From Sessilibacter corallicola (lineage in GTDB: Bacteria > Pseudomonadota > Gammaproteobacteria > Pseudomonadales > Cellvibrionaceae), in the NCBI RefSeq assembly GCF_021290925.1, contig NZ_JAJSLX010000001.1, forward strand, positions 868,001 through 932,000: a DNA stretch of 64,000 nucleotides. Reading direction: 5' to 3'. This document shows positions 10,865-20,163 of the stretch, piece by piece. The translations under genes were made by a program, and so were the position numbers. The stretch's first letter is position 1. Each line of letters opens with the position of its first letter. The notes under the pieces were generated by a model that ran no database searches, had not been told where the DNA came from, and was given only the letters and a program-made list of their open reading frames with translations.

Positions 10865-11692
10865 TTACTTCTTGCCGCGACGACGAACAATCATTTTATC
10901 GGTACGTTTATTAGTACGAGTTTTATAACCCTTAGTTGGGGTACCCCAAGGACTCACTGGGTGACGACCACCAGAGGTACGACCTTCACCACCACCGTGT
11001 GGGTGATCAACCGGGTTCATAGCAACACCGCGAACAGTAGGACGAACACCTCTCCAACGAGAAGCACCAGCCTTACCTAAAGAACGCAAGTTGTGTTCAC
11101 TATTCGAAACTTCACCAATGGTTGCTCGACAGTCAGATAAAACACGACGCATTTCGCCACTACGCAAACGAATCGTTGCATAGTTACCTTCACGCGCTAC
11201 TAATTGAACAGAAGTACCGGCAGAGCGAGCTATTTGAGCACCCTTACCTGGCTTCAATTCAACACAGTGAACTACTGAACCGACTGGAACATTTCTAAGA
11301 GGCAAGCAGTTGCCAGCTTTAATTGCAGCGGAAGCACCGGATTCAACAGTGTCGCCAGCAACTAAACCTTTTGGAGCGATAATGTAACGACGCTCACCAT
11401 CGGCAAAACAAACTAGAGCAATAAAGGCGCTGCGGTTTGGATCGTATTCGATACGTTCAACAGTAGCAGGAATGCCGTCTTTATTTCGTTTGAAATCAAT
11501 TACGCGGTAATGTTGCTTATGACCACCACCAACGTGACGAGTAGTGATTCGACCGTTGTTGTTACGGCCACCAGACTTTGACTTTTTCTCCAATAGAGGA
11601 GCGTGCGGAGCACCTTTGTGCAAATCTGGATTAACTACACTAACAACGAAGCGACGCCCCGGAGAGGTAGGTTTACGTTTTACAATAGCCAT
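10865..11692 (-). CDS. rplB: 50S ribosomal protein L2
   Basis: The 275-residue product is L2, needed for peptidyl-transferase activity and subunit association. The conserved C-terminal block [20 protein letters not shown] includes the His that lies near the active centre. It sits between rplW and rpsS. Confidence 0.98.
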   Translation of the reverse strand: MAIVKRKPTSPGRRFVVSVVNPDLHKGAPHAPLLEKKSKSGGRNNNGRITTRHVGGGHKQHYRVIDFKRNKDGIPATVERIEYDPNRSAFIALVCFADGERRYIIAPKGLVAGDTVESGASAAIKAGNCLPLRNVPVGSVVHCVELKPGKGAQIARSAGTSVQLVAREGNYATIRLRSGEMRRVLSDCRATIGEVSNSEHNLRSLGKAGASRWRGVRPTVRGVAMNPVDHPHGGGEGRTSGGRHPVSPWGTPTKGYKTRTNKRTDKMIVRRRGKK

Positions 11693-11705
11693 TAACCTGT
11701 CTCCC

Positions 11706-12005
11706 TTACTCTGCTACTTGAAGATCAATTTCTTGACCTTCCTGAACACGGACGTAGGCTTTTTTCCAGTCGTTGCGCTTACCCAAACCGTGGCGGGTAC
11801 GCTTGGTCTTACCTTTAACATTCAAGGTTTGAACACCAACGACATTAACCTCGTACAACTTTTCGATTGCAGCTTTGATTTCTTCTTTAGTTGCATCAAC
11901 CATGACTTTAAAGCCGTACTGGTTGCTCAACTCAACAGCAATTGCTGATTTTTCAGACTGAATCGGAGCTAGAATCACTTTATAGATTCGTTCTTGAAAA
12001 CTCAT
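11706..12005 (-). CDS. rplW: 50S ribosomal protein L23
   Basis: The 99-residue product ([20 protein letters not shown]) is L23, the docking site for trigger factor and SRP at the exit tunnel. Its start overlaps the rplD stop by four bases (ATGA), indicating translational coupling. Confidence 0.97.
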   Translation of the reverse strand: MSFQERIYKVILAPIQSEKSAIAVELSNQYGFKVMVDATKEEIKAAIEKLYEVNVVGVQTLNVKGKTKRTRHGLGKRNDWKKAYVRVQEGQEIDLQVAE

Positions 12006-12616
12006 GCCAGCACCTCCTCAAACTTTTTAAGTGCAGCTACAGTCATCAAAACCTTTTCACAACGCACGAGTGATACAGGGTTAACACCGCTGACATCACA
12101 AACGTCTACTTTATGAAGGTTACGAGCTGACAAATAAAGAGACTCATTAACTTCTTCAGTCACGATCAAAACGTCATTTAAGTCGAACTGAGCAAGTTTC
12201 TGTACAAGCGCTTTAGTTTTTGGTGCTTCAATGTCGAAAGACTCAACAACGACCAAACGCTCTTGACGAGCTAGCTCAGACAAAATGCAACGCAATGCAC
12301 CGCGATACATTTTCTTATTTAGTTTTTGCTCGTAGTTACGTGGCTTAGCTGCGAAAGTAGTACCACCACTGCGCCAAATTGGGCTGCGGATTGTACCAGC
12401 GCGAGCGCGGCCAGTGCCTTTTTGACGGAATGGCTTTTTACCACCACCAGACACTTCTGAACGAGTTTTTTGAGCTTTAGTACCTTGACGAGCACCCGCC
12501 AAGTAAGCAACAACTGCTTGATGCACTAAATCTTGATTAAATTCTTTACCAAAAGTCGCGTCAGAAACATTTACCGTTCCGCCACTACCTTCTGGTGTTG
12601 CAATGGTTAATTCCAT
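12002..12616 (-). CDS. rplD: 50S ribosomal protein L4
   Basis: The 204-residue product has the tunnel loop ([20 protein letters not shown]) of L4. In E. coli L4 represses the S10 operon by binding the long rpsJ leader; here the predicted rpsJ leader is only about 70 bases, so this feedback may be absent or different. Confidence 0.97.
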   Translation of the reverse strand: MELTIATPEGSGGTVNVSDATFGKEFNQDLVHQAVVAYLAGARQGTKAQKTRSEVSGGGKKPFRQKGTGRARAGTIRSPIWRSGGTTFAAKPRNYEQKLNKKMYRGALRCILSELARQERLVVVESFDIEAPKTKALVQKLAQFDLNDVLIVTEEVNESLYLSARNLHKVDVCDVSGVNPVSLVRCEKVLMTVAALKKFEEVLA

Positions 12617-12630
12617 GAGACCCCCTGAAA

Positions 12631-13269
12631 TTAGTTGCGAACTTTAACTGCTGGACGCACAACAACATATCCGCCTGGAGCACCTGGTACCGCACCTTTT
12701 ATTAATAAAAGGTTACGATCTCCGTCCACTCGAACCACTTCTAAGTTCTGAACAGTTTTTTGCTCAGCACCCATGTGACCAGCCATCTTTTTGCCTTTAA
12801 AAACACGACCAGGAGTTTGACATTGACCGATTGAACCAGGAGCACGGTGAGATAGGGAGTTACCGTGAGTAGCGTCTTGAGTACGGAAGTTCCAACGTTT
12901 AACGCCACCGGCAAAACCTTTACCTTTAGAATTACCAGTTACGTCAACTTTTTGGCCCGCTTCAAAGCCTTCTAAAGTTAGCTCAGCACCAACTTCAAAG
13001 GTTTCTTCGGAATTATTGCGAAGTTCAACTAACTTACTACCAGCTTCGGTGTTTGCTTTCGCATAGTGACCAGCGGCAGGCTTAGTGACTCGGGATGCGC
13101 GACGAGAACCTATAGCAACCTGAACAGCGCTATAACCATCAGTTTCGACACTTTTAACTTGAGTTACGCGGTTTGGTTCAACCTCAACCACAGTAACAGG
13201 GATGGATACACCCTCATCGGTAAAGATGCGGGTCATGCCGCTTTTGCGGCCGACAATACCAATTGTCAT
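12631..13269 (-). CDS. rplC: 50S ribosomal protein L3
   Basis: The 212-residue product carries the [20 protein letters not shown] start and the central extension ([20 protein letters not shown]) that reaches the peptidyl-transferase centre; the Gln in it is the residue methylated by PrmB in E. coli. An unusually long 145-base spacer separates it from rpsJ. Confidence 0.97.
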   Translation of the reverse strand: MTIGIVGRKSGMTRIFTDEGVSIPVTVVEVEPNRVTQVKSVETDGYSAVQVAIGSRRASRVTKPAAGHYAKANTEAGSKLVELRNNSEETFEVGAELTLEGFEAGQKVDVTGNSKGKGFAGGVKRWNFRTQDATHGNSLSHRAPGSIGQCQTPGRVFKGKKMAGHMGAEQKTVQNLEVVRVDGDRNLLLIKGAVPGAPGGYVVVRPAVKVRN

Positions 13270-13414
13270 TTTTTAGACCTCTCAGTGTACGGGGCTTTTA
13301 CCCGCTATGGCCGCCCATTTCAGAGCGTTACACAAACCCAAAACTTGGGATTTCGGCGACTTGTAAGCCTTCTACCAGTTTTCGAAATTCGAACACGATA
13401 GAAGGATGGAGTTA
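13270..13414 (-). other. Long rpsJ-rplC spacer with short hairpins
   Basis: These 145 bases are non-coding. E. coli has about 33 bases at this position. On the minus strand the spacer contains a CCCAAGTTTTGGG hairpin (around 13340) and other short stems but no U-tract. It may be a regulatory or processing element inside the S10 operon; nothing in it was identified. Confidence 0.3.
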
Positions 13415-13762
<348 letters not shown>

Positions 13763-13802
13763 TTAGGACCCAATTGACCGTGCAGGCCAAAAAGGAGGCG
13801 CA

Positions 13803-13831
13803 ATTCTATAGACCAAGAATTGGCCTGTCAA
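13803..13831 (-). promoter_or_regulatory. Sigma-70 promoter of the S10 operon
   Basis: On the minus strand a perfect TTGACA (-35, 13826-13831) is followed after 17 bases by TAGAAT (-10, 13803-13808). The predicted transcript starts near 13796, giving a leader of about 70 bases before rpsJ. A palindrome, CAATTCT with AGAATTG (13801-13822), overlaps the -10 and spacer and could be an operator. Confidence 0.85.
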
Positions 13832-14201
13832 ACACTTTTTATCCAGATAGCTTACATCACAGGCCAAATTTTCGATGCGTATTTTTTAATAATGCCAATT
13901 CACTCTTCGCCGGCTCCGGCCACCGAAATACAGCGCAGGTCAGCTAACGATTATTTACATAACAGCAAGGATGCTTTTCAAAAGTAAAAGAGTCTTAAAA
14001 ATTGTATTATTAGTGACTATTAATACAAGTTAACTCCTACCTTCGCGTTTATTATTAAACAAATTCAAAGTAGTATGTCGCACAACTTGCACAGATATCA
14101 TCTAGACTGTGTGAGCAAATCCTTTTTCTTTATAAACGGACTTGTGGTGTCAATTATCACGCCCTTCTTATGATGATTACTACGACTATGGAGAGTTTTT
14201 A
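13832..14201. other. Divergent intergenic region, rpsJ / glycosyltransferase
   Basis: Apart from the rpsJ promoter at its edge, this AT-rich stretch has no gene I can support. A promoter for the rightward glycosyltransferase is presumably here, but no convincing -35/-10 pair was found. Confidence 0.4.
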
Positions 14202-14984
14202 GTGAACGAAAAAATTAGACTCCTTAACATCGATCTCGATAACATTACGATGAAAGAGCTCGTTGAAAATTTCGAGCGCGGCTTTCTGCTTACTCTGCAT
14301 GTCGACATGATAATGAAGCTGCAAAAGCAGAAAGATTTCTACGATATCATTTCTGAATTCGACGTTATAACCTGTGATAGTCAAATTTTGGTAGCAGCTG
14401 GTTCACTGTTAGGAACTCCATTCAAAGAACGTGTTTCCGGTTCAGACTTCTTCCCTCTGTACTGCGAAAAATATAAAGATGACGAGAGCATCAAGGTTTT
14501 CCTTTGTGGTGGCGGTCCGGGTATCGCAGAAATTGCTGCGAAAAACGTTAACGAGCGAATTGGCCGAGAAATCATTGTTGGTACTGATTCCCCTCCGTTC
14601 GATTACGATACCAACCCGGCAGAAGTCGACAGAATGATTCAGAAAATCAACGACTCTGGCGCAACGGTATTACTTGTTGGGCTTGGTGCTGGTCGACAAG
14701 AGAAATTCATGTACACCAACCGCCACAAGATGAAGAATGTGCACACATTTTTACCTCTTGGCGGAACCATCGACTACGAAGCCAAAACCTTGGTACGTCC
14801 AGCGCCTTGGATTACCGACTGGGGATTTGAATGGTTGTATCGATTACTCAAAGAACCTAAGCAACGCTGGCACCGATATTTAGTTCATCAGCCACCGGTT
14901 TTGTGGCTTCTACTAAAACAACGATTGGGCCTCTACAAAAACCCATTCGAAGAATCAGCAAAGCCTGATAGTTCTCGATCTTAA
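14202..14984 (+). CDS. WecG/TagA/CpsF-family glycosyltransferase
   Basis: The 260-residue product belongs to the WecG/TagA/CpsF (GT26) family, which transfers ManNAc(A)-type or related sugars to lipid-linked intermediates at the membrane. Family signatures are DVITCDSQILVAAGSLLG (WecG: D-G-x-G/S region), VFLCGGGPGIAEIAAKNV, and the GATVLLVGLGAGRQEKFMY segment, followed by LGGTIDYEAKTLVRPAPW. The C-terminal region (LKEPKQRWHRYLVHQPPVL) resembles the membrane-associating tail of the family. The frame is open to a TTG at 14142, but the GTG at 14202 has a GGAGAG site six bases upstream. It is a lone gene, closed by a terminator, near a GT2 gene, so a role in a cell-surface glycan is inferred; the substrate is unknown. 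Confidence 0.85.
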   Translation: MNEKIRLLNIDLDNITMKELVENFERGFLLTLHVDMIMKLQKQKDFYDIISEFDVITCDSQILVAAGSLLGTPFKERVSGSDFFPLYCEKYKDDESIKVFLCGGGPGIAEIAAKNVNERIGREIIVGTDSPPFDYDTNPAEVDRMIQKINDSGATVLLVGLGAGRQEKFMYTNRHKMKNVHTFLPLGGTIDYEAKTLVRPAPWITDWGFEWLYRLLKEPKQRWHRYLVHQPPVLWLLLKQRLGLYKNPFEESAKPDSSRS

Positions 14985-14998
14985 TATCAGCTAAACCT

Positions 14999-15026
14999 AA
15001 AAAAGGAGCCTTAAGGCTCCTTTTTT
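14999..15026. terminator. Bidirectional intrinsic terminator
   Basis: A perfect stem (AAAAAAGGAGCC pairing with GGCTCCTTTTTT) with a TTAA loop gives A- and T-tracts on both sides. It lies between the convergent glycosyltransferase and adenylation-carrier-thioesterase genes and can serve both. Confidence 0.93.
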
Positions 15027-15063
15027 ATTGGTTGGAATTCTTATTGACTAAAACTATTCCGAT

Positions 15064-17769
15064 TTAACGTACAGACTGCTTCAGCTTTGTGTTAATCACA
15101 TTGGCAATCACTCCAACGTAACGCCCAATTAACATTGTCGAATGTCCCGCACCCACTTCTACTTTTTCCAAATTATCTTTAGGAATAATTTTGTCCCAGC
15201 CCAAATAATCACCCTCGAAATAATTCATATAGGGAGTGTCATCAATTTCTAAACCGGCTTTACCCTCAAGGTCATCCTGGGCCTCAAGTGCTTTAAAAAA
15301 GACAACCTTGCTATCAAATTGAGGGCGAAATGCACCATTTCGGAATTTTTTTTCACAACGGCGCAAAACAGTATCAACATCTGGCGTTGGGAATAACCAA
15401 ATAGACAGTAATTTAAATTTAGTAGCAACAAATAAACTCAGAAAGGTAAGTGGTCGATAAATACACTTACTGATAACACTGATTCGATATTTAGAATAGC
15501 TAATCAACTTTTTCAAAAAGAAATTAATCTGATTCTTTGTATCTAACTGAGTCATTACTTGAGTTAATCTGTTGGCGCTGTCAGACAATTTTTCTTCGGC
15601 CTGACAAGGCACTGCATCAATGTAGTGCGAATCGAACAAGAATAATGTTTTAACTTCAACACCCCTGCGTTCAAGTTCTGCAGCAACACAGAAAGCAACA
15701 AATCCACCAATACACAAACCACCAATGTGAACCCCAGAAGCCAAATTCAATTGACTGATTTGATCACAGTAATAATCGACCATTTGCGCAATTGAAGTAT
15801 GCACAGTTTCAATTCGACCAAAAGATTTCGGAGCCAAACCAAAAACGTTTGCTTGAGGAATTAACTGCTGAGCGAGCGTGTAATAAGGAATAACGTCGCC
15901 GTTACCATCGTGAAGAAATACAACTTGTTCTTGCTCGCTCCCACGGCGCAACAAGATCATACCGCTGGTCTTATGGCCCTTTTTAATATCGTCTAACTTT
16001 TCTGATAAAAGGCGGACTGTTGAGGCCAACAATAATTCATTAAGCGGGACACTGATTCCCATCTGCTCGTCAATTTTTCGAGCAATATCAATACTTGATA
16101 ACGACGTGCCACCAAAATCGAAAAAGTCGTCGTCAATCCCGATGGTTTCGTTTCCTAAAACCGATTTCCATATCGATAGTAAACGTCTTTGAACAGGGGT
16201 TTCAGGCGGCGCTGCATCTGACTCAGCAATGAGATTTTCAGCGTTGGGAAACGGCAATGCATTGCGGTCGATTTTTAAATTGTGGTTGGTAGGCAGTGCG
16301 TCAATACGAACAAATGCTCGCGGATGCATAACCTCTTGTACAGAAGCTTTCAAATAAGCTCTAATTTCTGAAATTTGAGCAACCGTTAAATCTTGAGTCA
16401 CATAAGCGTAAATGGCTTTATCGCCATTGTCCGTGCTTTGCGCCATTGCGATGACTTGATCAAGATAAGGAGCGTGCCGCAAATGCACATCCACCTCAGC
16501 AAGCTCTATACGAATGCCATTAATTTTTACTTGAAAATCTTTGCGGCCAAGCAGTTTAAGTTCTCCACGCTCATTGAGAACACCAATATCGCCCGTGTTA
16601 TAAAACGTTTTATTTTCGAGACTACGATATTTTTCTGCCGTTAATTCAGTGCGATTTAAGTAACCCGCGGTTACGCCTGGACCACTAAAACAAACCTCTC
16701 CTTTTTCACCTGCTTGTACCTCTTCGCCATTGTCATTTACAACTAATACATCCACGCCATCAAAAGGCGACCCAACTAATGTTTCGTCGGGTAATTGCTC
16801 TAGGAAATATTGCTGAGTGGTGCCCATACAGGAAATTTCACTGCAGCCGTAAATCACAAAAATTTCTGATTGACGAAACATCGTCAGTAATCGTTGTAAC
16901 AATTCAACAGGAACCAAATCGCCCCCCATTGAGGCATGAAACAAATGGGAGTATCGAGAAGCCAACTGTTCAGGAGAAAAGGTTTGCGCTAAGTAATCTA
17001 CGATTCTTCGCATTAACGCAGGCCCACAATGGATCATTGTAATATCCATCATGACCTCGGCCATCTGATCTGGATTAGTGACCATTGCGCGCGGTAAAAC
17101 TCTGACTGAGCCACCGGCTAATATCGGGCAAATTAATTCGAATAAACTAATGCTAAAAGTAAATTTAGCAATCGTAGGCATGACAGTTTTTGACGTCATG
17201 GAATAGCGCTGAATGGCCGACGAGGTATAGTAAATTAAATTTGAATACGACCCTTTAACCCCTTTGGGTTCGCCTGTAGTGCCAGATGTAAAAAATATAA
17301 ACGCCGTATTATTTAAAGGAATCTCAACAGCCAAATGATTACAGTCACTGACTTTGATCTCCAATGCGTTCTGAAGGGTTAACGTTTTAACGCCTTCCGG
17401 CAGGAGCATCATTCGCTCTGAACTGGTAATCACCACATCGGGTGCAGATTGACGAATTACTGACTGAATTCGGCTTTCAGGAAATTCAGGATCGATTGGA
17501 ATGTAAGTACCACCGATACTAAAGATGGCGAGAACAACAGCAGGAGACAATAAATTAGGGTCAAGCAATACAGCAATTTTAGGCTGGTCGTTATCTACCG
17601 CAGACTTAAAGGCAGCAGCTAAGCATTTGATGTTGCGGTTCAGTTCAGCAAACGACATTTCCTTGGAACCAAATCGAATCGCCATTGAACTTGGGGTTAA
17701 GTTCGCATGCCGCTCAATAATTTGGTGTGGAAAATAGTCTTGTGATAAATCAAACATTACGCCAGCCAT
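15064..17769 (-). CDS. Single-module NRPS-like enzyme: adenylation-carrier-thioesterase
   Basis: The 901-residue product activates a carboxylic acid as its AMP ester, loads it on a phosphopantetheine arm and releases it. The adenylation domain (about 1-505) has FFTSGTTGEPKGVKG (A3), YNTGDIGVLNERGELKLLGR (A7/A8) and the catalytic Lys in NLKIDRNALP (A10). The carrier domain (about 520-600) has the attachment Ser in DFFDFGGTSLSS. The type I thioesterase (about 615-900) has GGLCIGG where GxSxG is usual, and later GHST with the likely catalytic His. In the A4 segment, KFTFSISLFEL, Ser replaces the Asp (D235 in GrsA numbering) that binds an alpha-amino group. No condensation domain is present. The ATG at 17769 has AGGA five bases upstream; the frame extends to a TTG at 17793. 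The architecture recalls A-T-TE furanone/quinone synthetases, but the product is unknown. Confidence 0.88.
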   Translation of the reverse strand: MAGVMFDLSQDYFPHQIIERHANLTPSSMAIRFGSKEMSFAELNRNIKCLAAAFKSAVDNDQPKIAVLLDPNLLSPAVVLAIFSIGGTYIPIDPEFPESRIQSVIRQSAPDVVITSSERMMLLPEGVKTLTLQNALEIKVSDCNHLAVEIPLNNTAFIFFTSGTTGEPKGVKGSYSNLIYYTSSAIQRYSMTSKTVMPTIAKFTFSISLFELICPILAGGSVRVLPRAMVTNPDQMAEVMMDITMIHCGPALMRRIVDYLAQTFSPEQLASRYSHLFHASMGGDLVPVELLQRLLTMFRQSEIFVIYGCSEISCMGTTQQYFLEQLPDETLVGSPFDGVDVLVVNDNGEEVQAGEKGEVCFSGPGVTAGYLNRTELTAEKYRSLENKTFYNTGDIGVLNERGELKLLGRKDFQVKINGIRIELAEVDVHLRHAPYLDQVIAMAQSTDNGDKAIYAYVTQDLTVAQISEIRAYLKASVQEVMHPRAFVRIDALPTNHNLKIDRNALPFPNAENLIAESDAAPPETPVQRRLLSIWKSVLGNETIGIDDDFFDFGGTSLSSIDIARKIDEQMGISVPLNELLLASTVRLLSEKLDDIKKGHKTSGMILLRRGSEQEQVVFLHDGNGDVIPYYTLAQQLIPQANVFGLAPKSFGRIETVHTSIAQMVDYYCDQISQLNLASGVHIGGLCIGGFVAFCVAAELERRGVEVKTLFLFDSHYIDAVPCQAEEKLSDSANRLTQVMTQLDTKNQINFFLKKLISYSKYRISVISKCIYRPLTFLSLFVATKFKLLSIWLFPTPDVDTVLRRCEKKFRNGAFRPQFDSKVVFFKALEAQDDLEGKAGLEIDDTPYMNYFEGDYLGWDKIIPKDNLEKVEVGAGHSTMLIGRYVGVIANVINTKLKQSVR

Positions 17770-17961
17770 TCGCTTCCTACTTTTACACCCCAACGAGGAG
17801 CACTATTAACTTCCCTGGAAAATCTAATACCTTATTATACAGTACCTGAATATCATTCATTATTAATACAAGCCTTTGGAAAAAATAATTTTCCTTGCCT
17901 TAATATTATGAAATAAACACAAGCCTCGATTAGCACGCTTAGGCATATAAAGCGTTTACCA
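17770..17961 (-). promoter_or_regulatory. Upstream region of the A-T-TE gene with a TATAAT -10 box
   Basis: On the minus strand a perfect TATAAT lies at 17834-17839, giving a leader of about 60 bases before the start at 17769. The -35 position is poor, so an activator may be needed. The rest is AT-rich with no gene seen. Confidence 0.4.
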
Positions 17962-18126
17962 TTACCCACTCAGCCAATGACTACCGAACAAACCCATTTC
18001 TGCCAGTAACACGGTTTCACTATCAGGGTTTCGCCAAAACGGTTTCATCAACTCGGAATCATACAGATCGATTATTCCAAGTTGACGACGAATAACAACG
18101 AAGCTCACACCTCGGTTACGAATAAT
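17962..18126 (-). pseudogene. Short open-frame remnant of unknown origin
   Basis: A 54-codon open frame on the minus strand is bounded by stops on both sides and has no convincing start or ribosome-binding site. Its translation is protein-like, with segments such as FVVIRRQLGIIDLYDSELMK and FWRNPDSETVLLAEMGLFG. I do not recognise the family. It may be the 3' remnant of a degraded gene between the two flanking accessory genes, or a small gene starting at an internal GTG. The remaining bases up to 18280 show nothing. Confidence 0.25.
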
Positions 18127-18280
18127 TTAGATGTAACAAAAACTGTCTAGCGAGCACTAGAACTATAGTGCATTAATTCAAACCACAGTGGGCTCGACGA
18201 AATTCTTATACTCAGGCAATAAAACACACATTCAAGAGTACGCGTAAACCCGCGATGATCGTATTTTAATTTTTCTATGT

Positions 18281-19258
18281 TTAAGGAGTACTTCGACGTT
18301 TTACAAACACACTGTTACGCATTGAATCCCACAGTAATTGCGGAGGATCGGTGTCTTCTTTACGCTGAATTTTACGTCTTAAACGCCAGAGCGCAAAACA
18401 AACAATCCACATAGCATCGGCTGCGGCGGCGTAGAATATAGAGTAGTTTTTTACAAAGTAGCGACGTCTGGAATCCAGTAAATATTGGGGTGCTCTTTTT
18501 GGTTTTGTATCCCGAGAGGTCACACCGGTGCTGTCACCGGCAATATGCATCACTCGACTTTGCGGAACATACCAACATTCCCAGCCCGCTCTTTTTGCGG
18601 ACAAACAAAAATCGGTTTCCTCGTAATACAAGAAATAGGTTTCGTCCATCAGGCCAGCAGTTTCAAACACCGCTCTGCGCACGAGCATACTGGCTCCGGG
18701 TAACCAGTCGACCTGTTCGATCTGATCACTCATTTCTTTCGGCACAATGTGATCACTCAATAACTTAGTGACTACACCGAGTTTTAAGCCACGGTCAATT
18801 TCGCTCAAAATAGACGGGAAACGAAATGCGATGCGCCATAAAGAACCATCGGGGTTCTCGAAACAACCACCAGCAATGCCGACATTTGGGCGCTCTTCCA
18901 AGAAATCACGCAAGATTACCATTGCGTCTTCTCGAACTTCGGTATCAGGATTGAGCAAATGGAAATAATCCGGTGGTGAATCGCTGGCAAGCGCCTGGCG
19001 AATAGCGTAATTATTGCCATAGGCGTAACCACCGTTTTTTGGTGCTTGCAGCGCAAACGCCCAAGGCCAACCGCGTTCAGCAATGTGTGAAGAAATGAGT
19101 TCACACGATTGATCTTGTGAGTCGTTATCAACGACCACAACACAGGTATTTGGGATTTTTGAAACTTCGCTGGAAAGCTCTTCTAAGCAATCTATGGTTC
19201 GTTGAGGAGTTCGGTAGTTAACAATCACTACCAGATAATCACAAGTCGTCCATTCCAT
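18281..19258 (-). CDS. GT2-family glycosyltransferase (rhamnosyltransferase-like)
   Basis: The 325-residue product is a family 2 (GT-A fold) glycosyltransferase. It has the N-terminal nucleotide-sugar fold (VVIVNYRTPQRTIDCLEEL, VVVVDNDSQD), the DxD-like position in HLLNPDTEV, the acceptor-side block DWLPGASMLVRRAVFETAGL, and the catalytic-base region YFLYYEETDFCLSAKRAGW. A hydrophobic stretch near 275-295 may contact the membrane. This subgroup contains WbbL-type rhamnosyltransferases, but the sugar cannot be told from sequence. It lies between the A-T-TE gene and ilvH with large gaps on both sides, so it is probably a single transcription unit. Confidence 0.85.
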   Translation of the reverse strand: MEWTTCDYLVVIVNYRTPQRTIDCLEELSSEVSKIPNTCVVVVDNDSQDQSCELISSHIAERGWPWAFALQAPKNGGYAYGNNYAIRQALASDSPPDYFHLLNPDTEVREDAMVILRDFLEERPNVGIAGGCFENPDGSLWRIAFRFPSILSEIDRGLKLGVVTKLLSDHIVPKEMSDQIEQVDWLPGASMLVRRAVFETAGLMDETYFLYYEETDFCLSAKRAGWECWYVPQSRVMHIAGDSTGVTSRDTKPKRAPQYLLDSRRRYFVKNYSIFYAAAADAMWIVCFALWRLRRKIQRKEDTDPPQLLWDSMRNSVFVKRRSTP

Positions 19259-19607
19259 AAGTGTTCGTCCTAAAGCTCAGAAGCAATTGCACCTTAATCC
19301 GGCATTCAAAATAGAGGGTTGTCCTGATAATTTCAGGGGAGATTATTCAATTGACTATACAGGATAGGTTTTGGCTTCTCAAACAATCTACTCGACCAAC
19401 CAGCTAGCCAATAAAAGCAATAAACTCACCATAAAAACGAATTTTCCAGGCTAATTAAAGGCATTAACTAACAATATTGAAGTTTAATAATGTTGCATTT
19501 CGTTTTTAATAAACAGATCAATAATAAAAAATTACATTTCACGAAAGAAAAGCAACACAATAAATAAAAGTGAAGGATGGGAATCAGTAAGAAATCCGAC
19601 TTGGTTT
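19259..19607. other. AT-rich intergenic region
   Basis: This stretch between the GT2 gene start and the ilvH terminator is AT-rich and has no supportable gene. It probably contains the minus-strand promoter of the GT2 gene, but none is clear. Confidence 0.4.
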
Positions 19608-19643
19608 AAATTGAAGAGGCAAACAAAATCGCCTCTTCAATTT
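19608..19643 (-). terminator. Hairpin terminator after ilvIH
   Basis: A 13-bp perfect stem (AAATTGAAGAGGC pairing with GCCTCTTCAATTT) with a 10-base loop lies 27 bases past the ilvH stop. The T-run is short, so termination may be partial. Confidence 0.7.
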
Positions 19644-19669
19644 AGTAAGTCGTTACACAAGAAGGGTGT

Positions 19670-20161
19670 TTAGATAGTTAGGATTTTTTCCCCACGAGCA
19701 ATGCCGGAAACACCGCTGCGTACGACTTCAATAATTGAAGCTTCGCCAAGAGATTGCACGAAGGCATCCAATTTTTCACTGGTACCAATCAACTGAACAA
19801 CGTAAACATTTGGTGTAACATCAACTACTTGGCCACGGAAGATGTCGGCACAACGCTTAATTTCAGCGCGCGCCGCACCAGTCGCTTTGACCTTCACCAA
19901 CATCAATTCACGCTCAATGTGCGTGCCATCGCTTAAATCAACCAGCTTAACCACATCAATCAACTTGTTGAGGTGCTTGGTAATTTGCTCAAGCTTGTGG
20001 TCGTCGCCAATTGTAGTCAACGTTAGGCGCGATAGCGTTGGATCTTCAGTCGGTGCAACCGTGAGAGTTTCAATGTTGTAACCGCGCTGAGAAAACAAAC
20101 CAACAACACGCGACAAAGCACCCGGGGCGTTTTCCATCAAAATCGAAATAATTCTTCTCAT
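19670..20161 (-). CDS. ilvH: Acetolactate synthase small (regulatory) subunit
   Basis: The 163-residue product is the regulatory subunit that stimulates the large subunit and confers valine feedback inhibition in branched-chain amino acid synthesis. The N-terminal ACT domain (RRIISILMENAPGALSRVVG, then RGYNIETLTVAPTEDPTLSR) and the C-terminal subunit domain (VVDVTPNVYVVQLIGTSEKL) are both complete. It starts 2 bases after the ilvI stop, so the pair is translationally coupled. Confidence 0.97.
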   Translation of the reverse strand: MRRIISILMENAPGALSRVVGLFSQRGYNIETLTVAPTEDPTLSRLTLTTIGDDHKLEQITKHLNKLIDVVKLVDLSDGTHIERELMLVKVKATGAARAEIKRCADIFRGQVVDVTPNVYVVQLIGTSEKLDAFVQSLGEASIIEVVRSGVSGIARGEKILTI

Positions 20162-20163
20162 GA

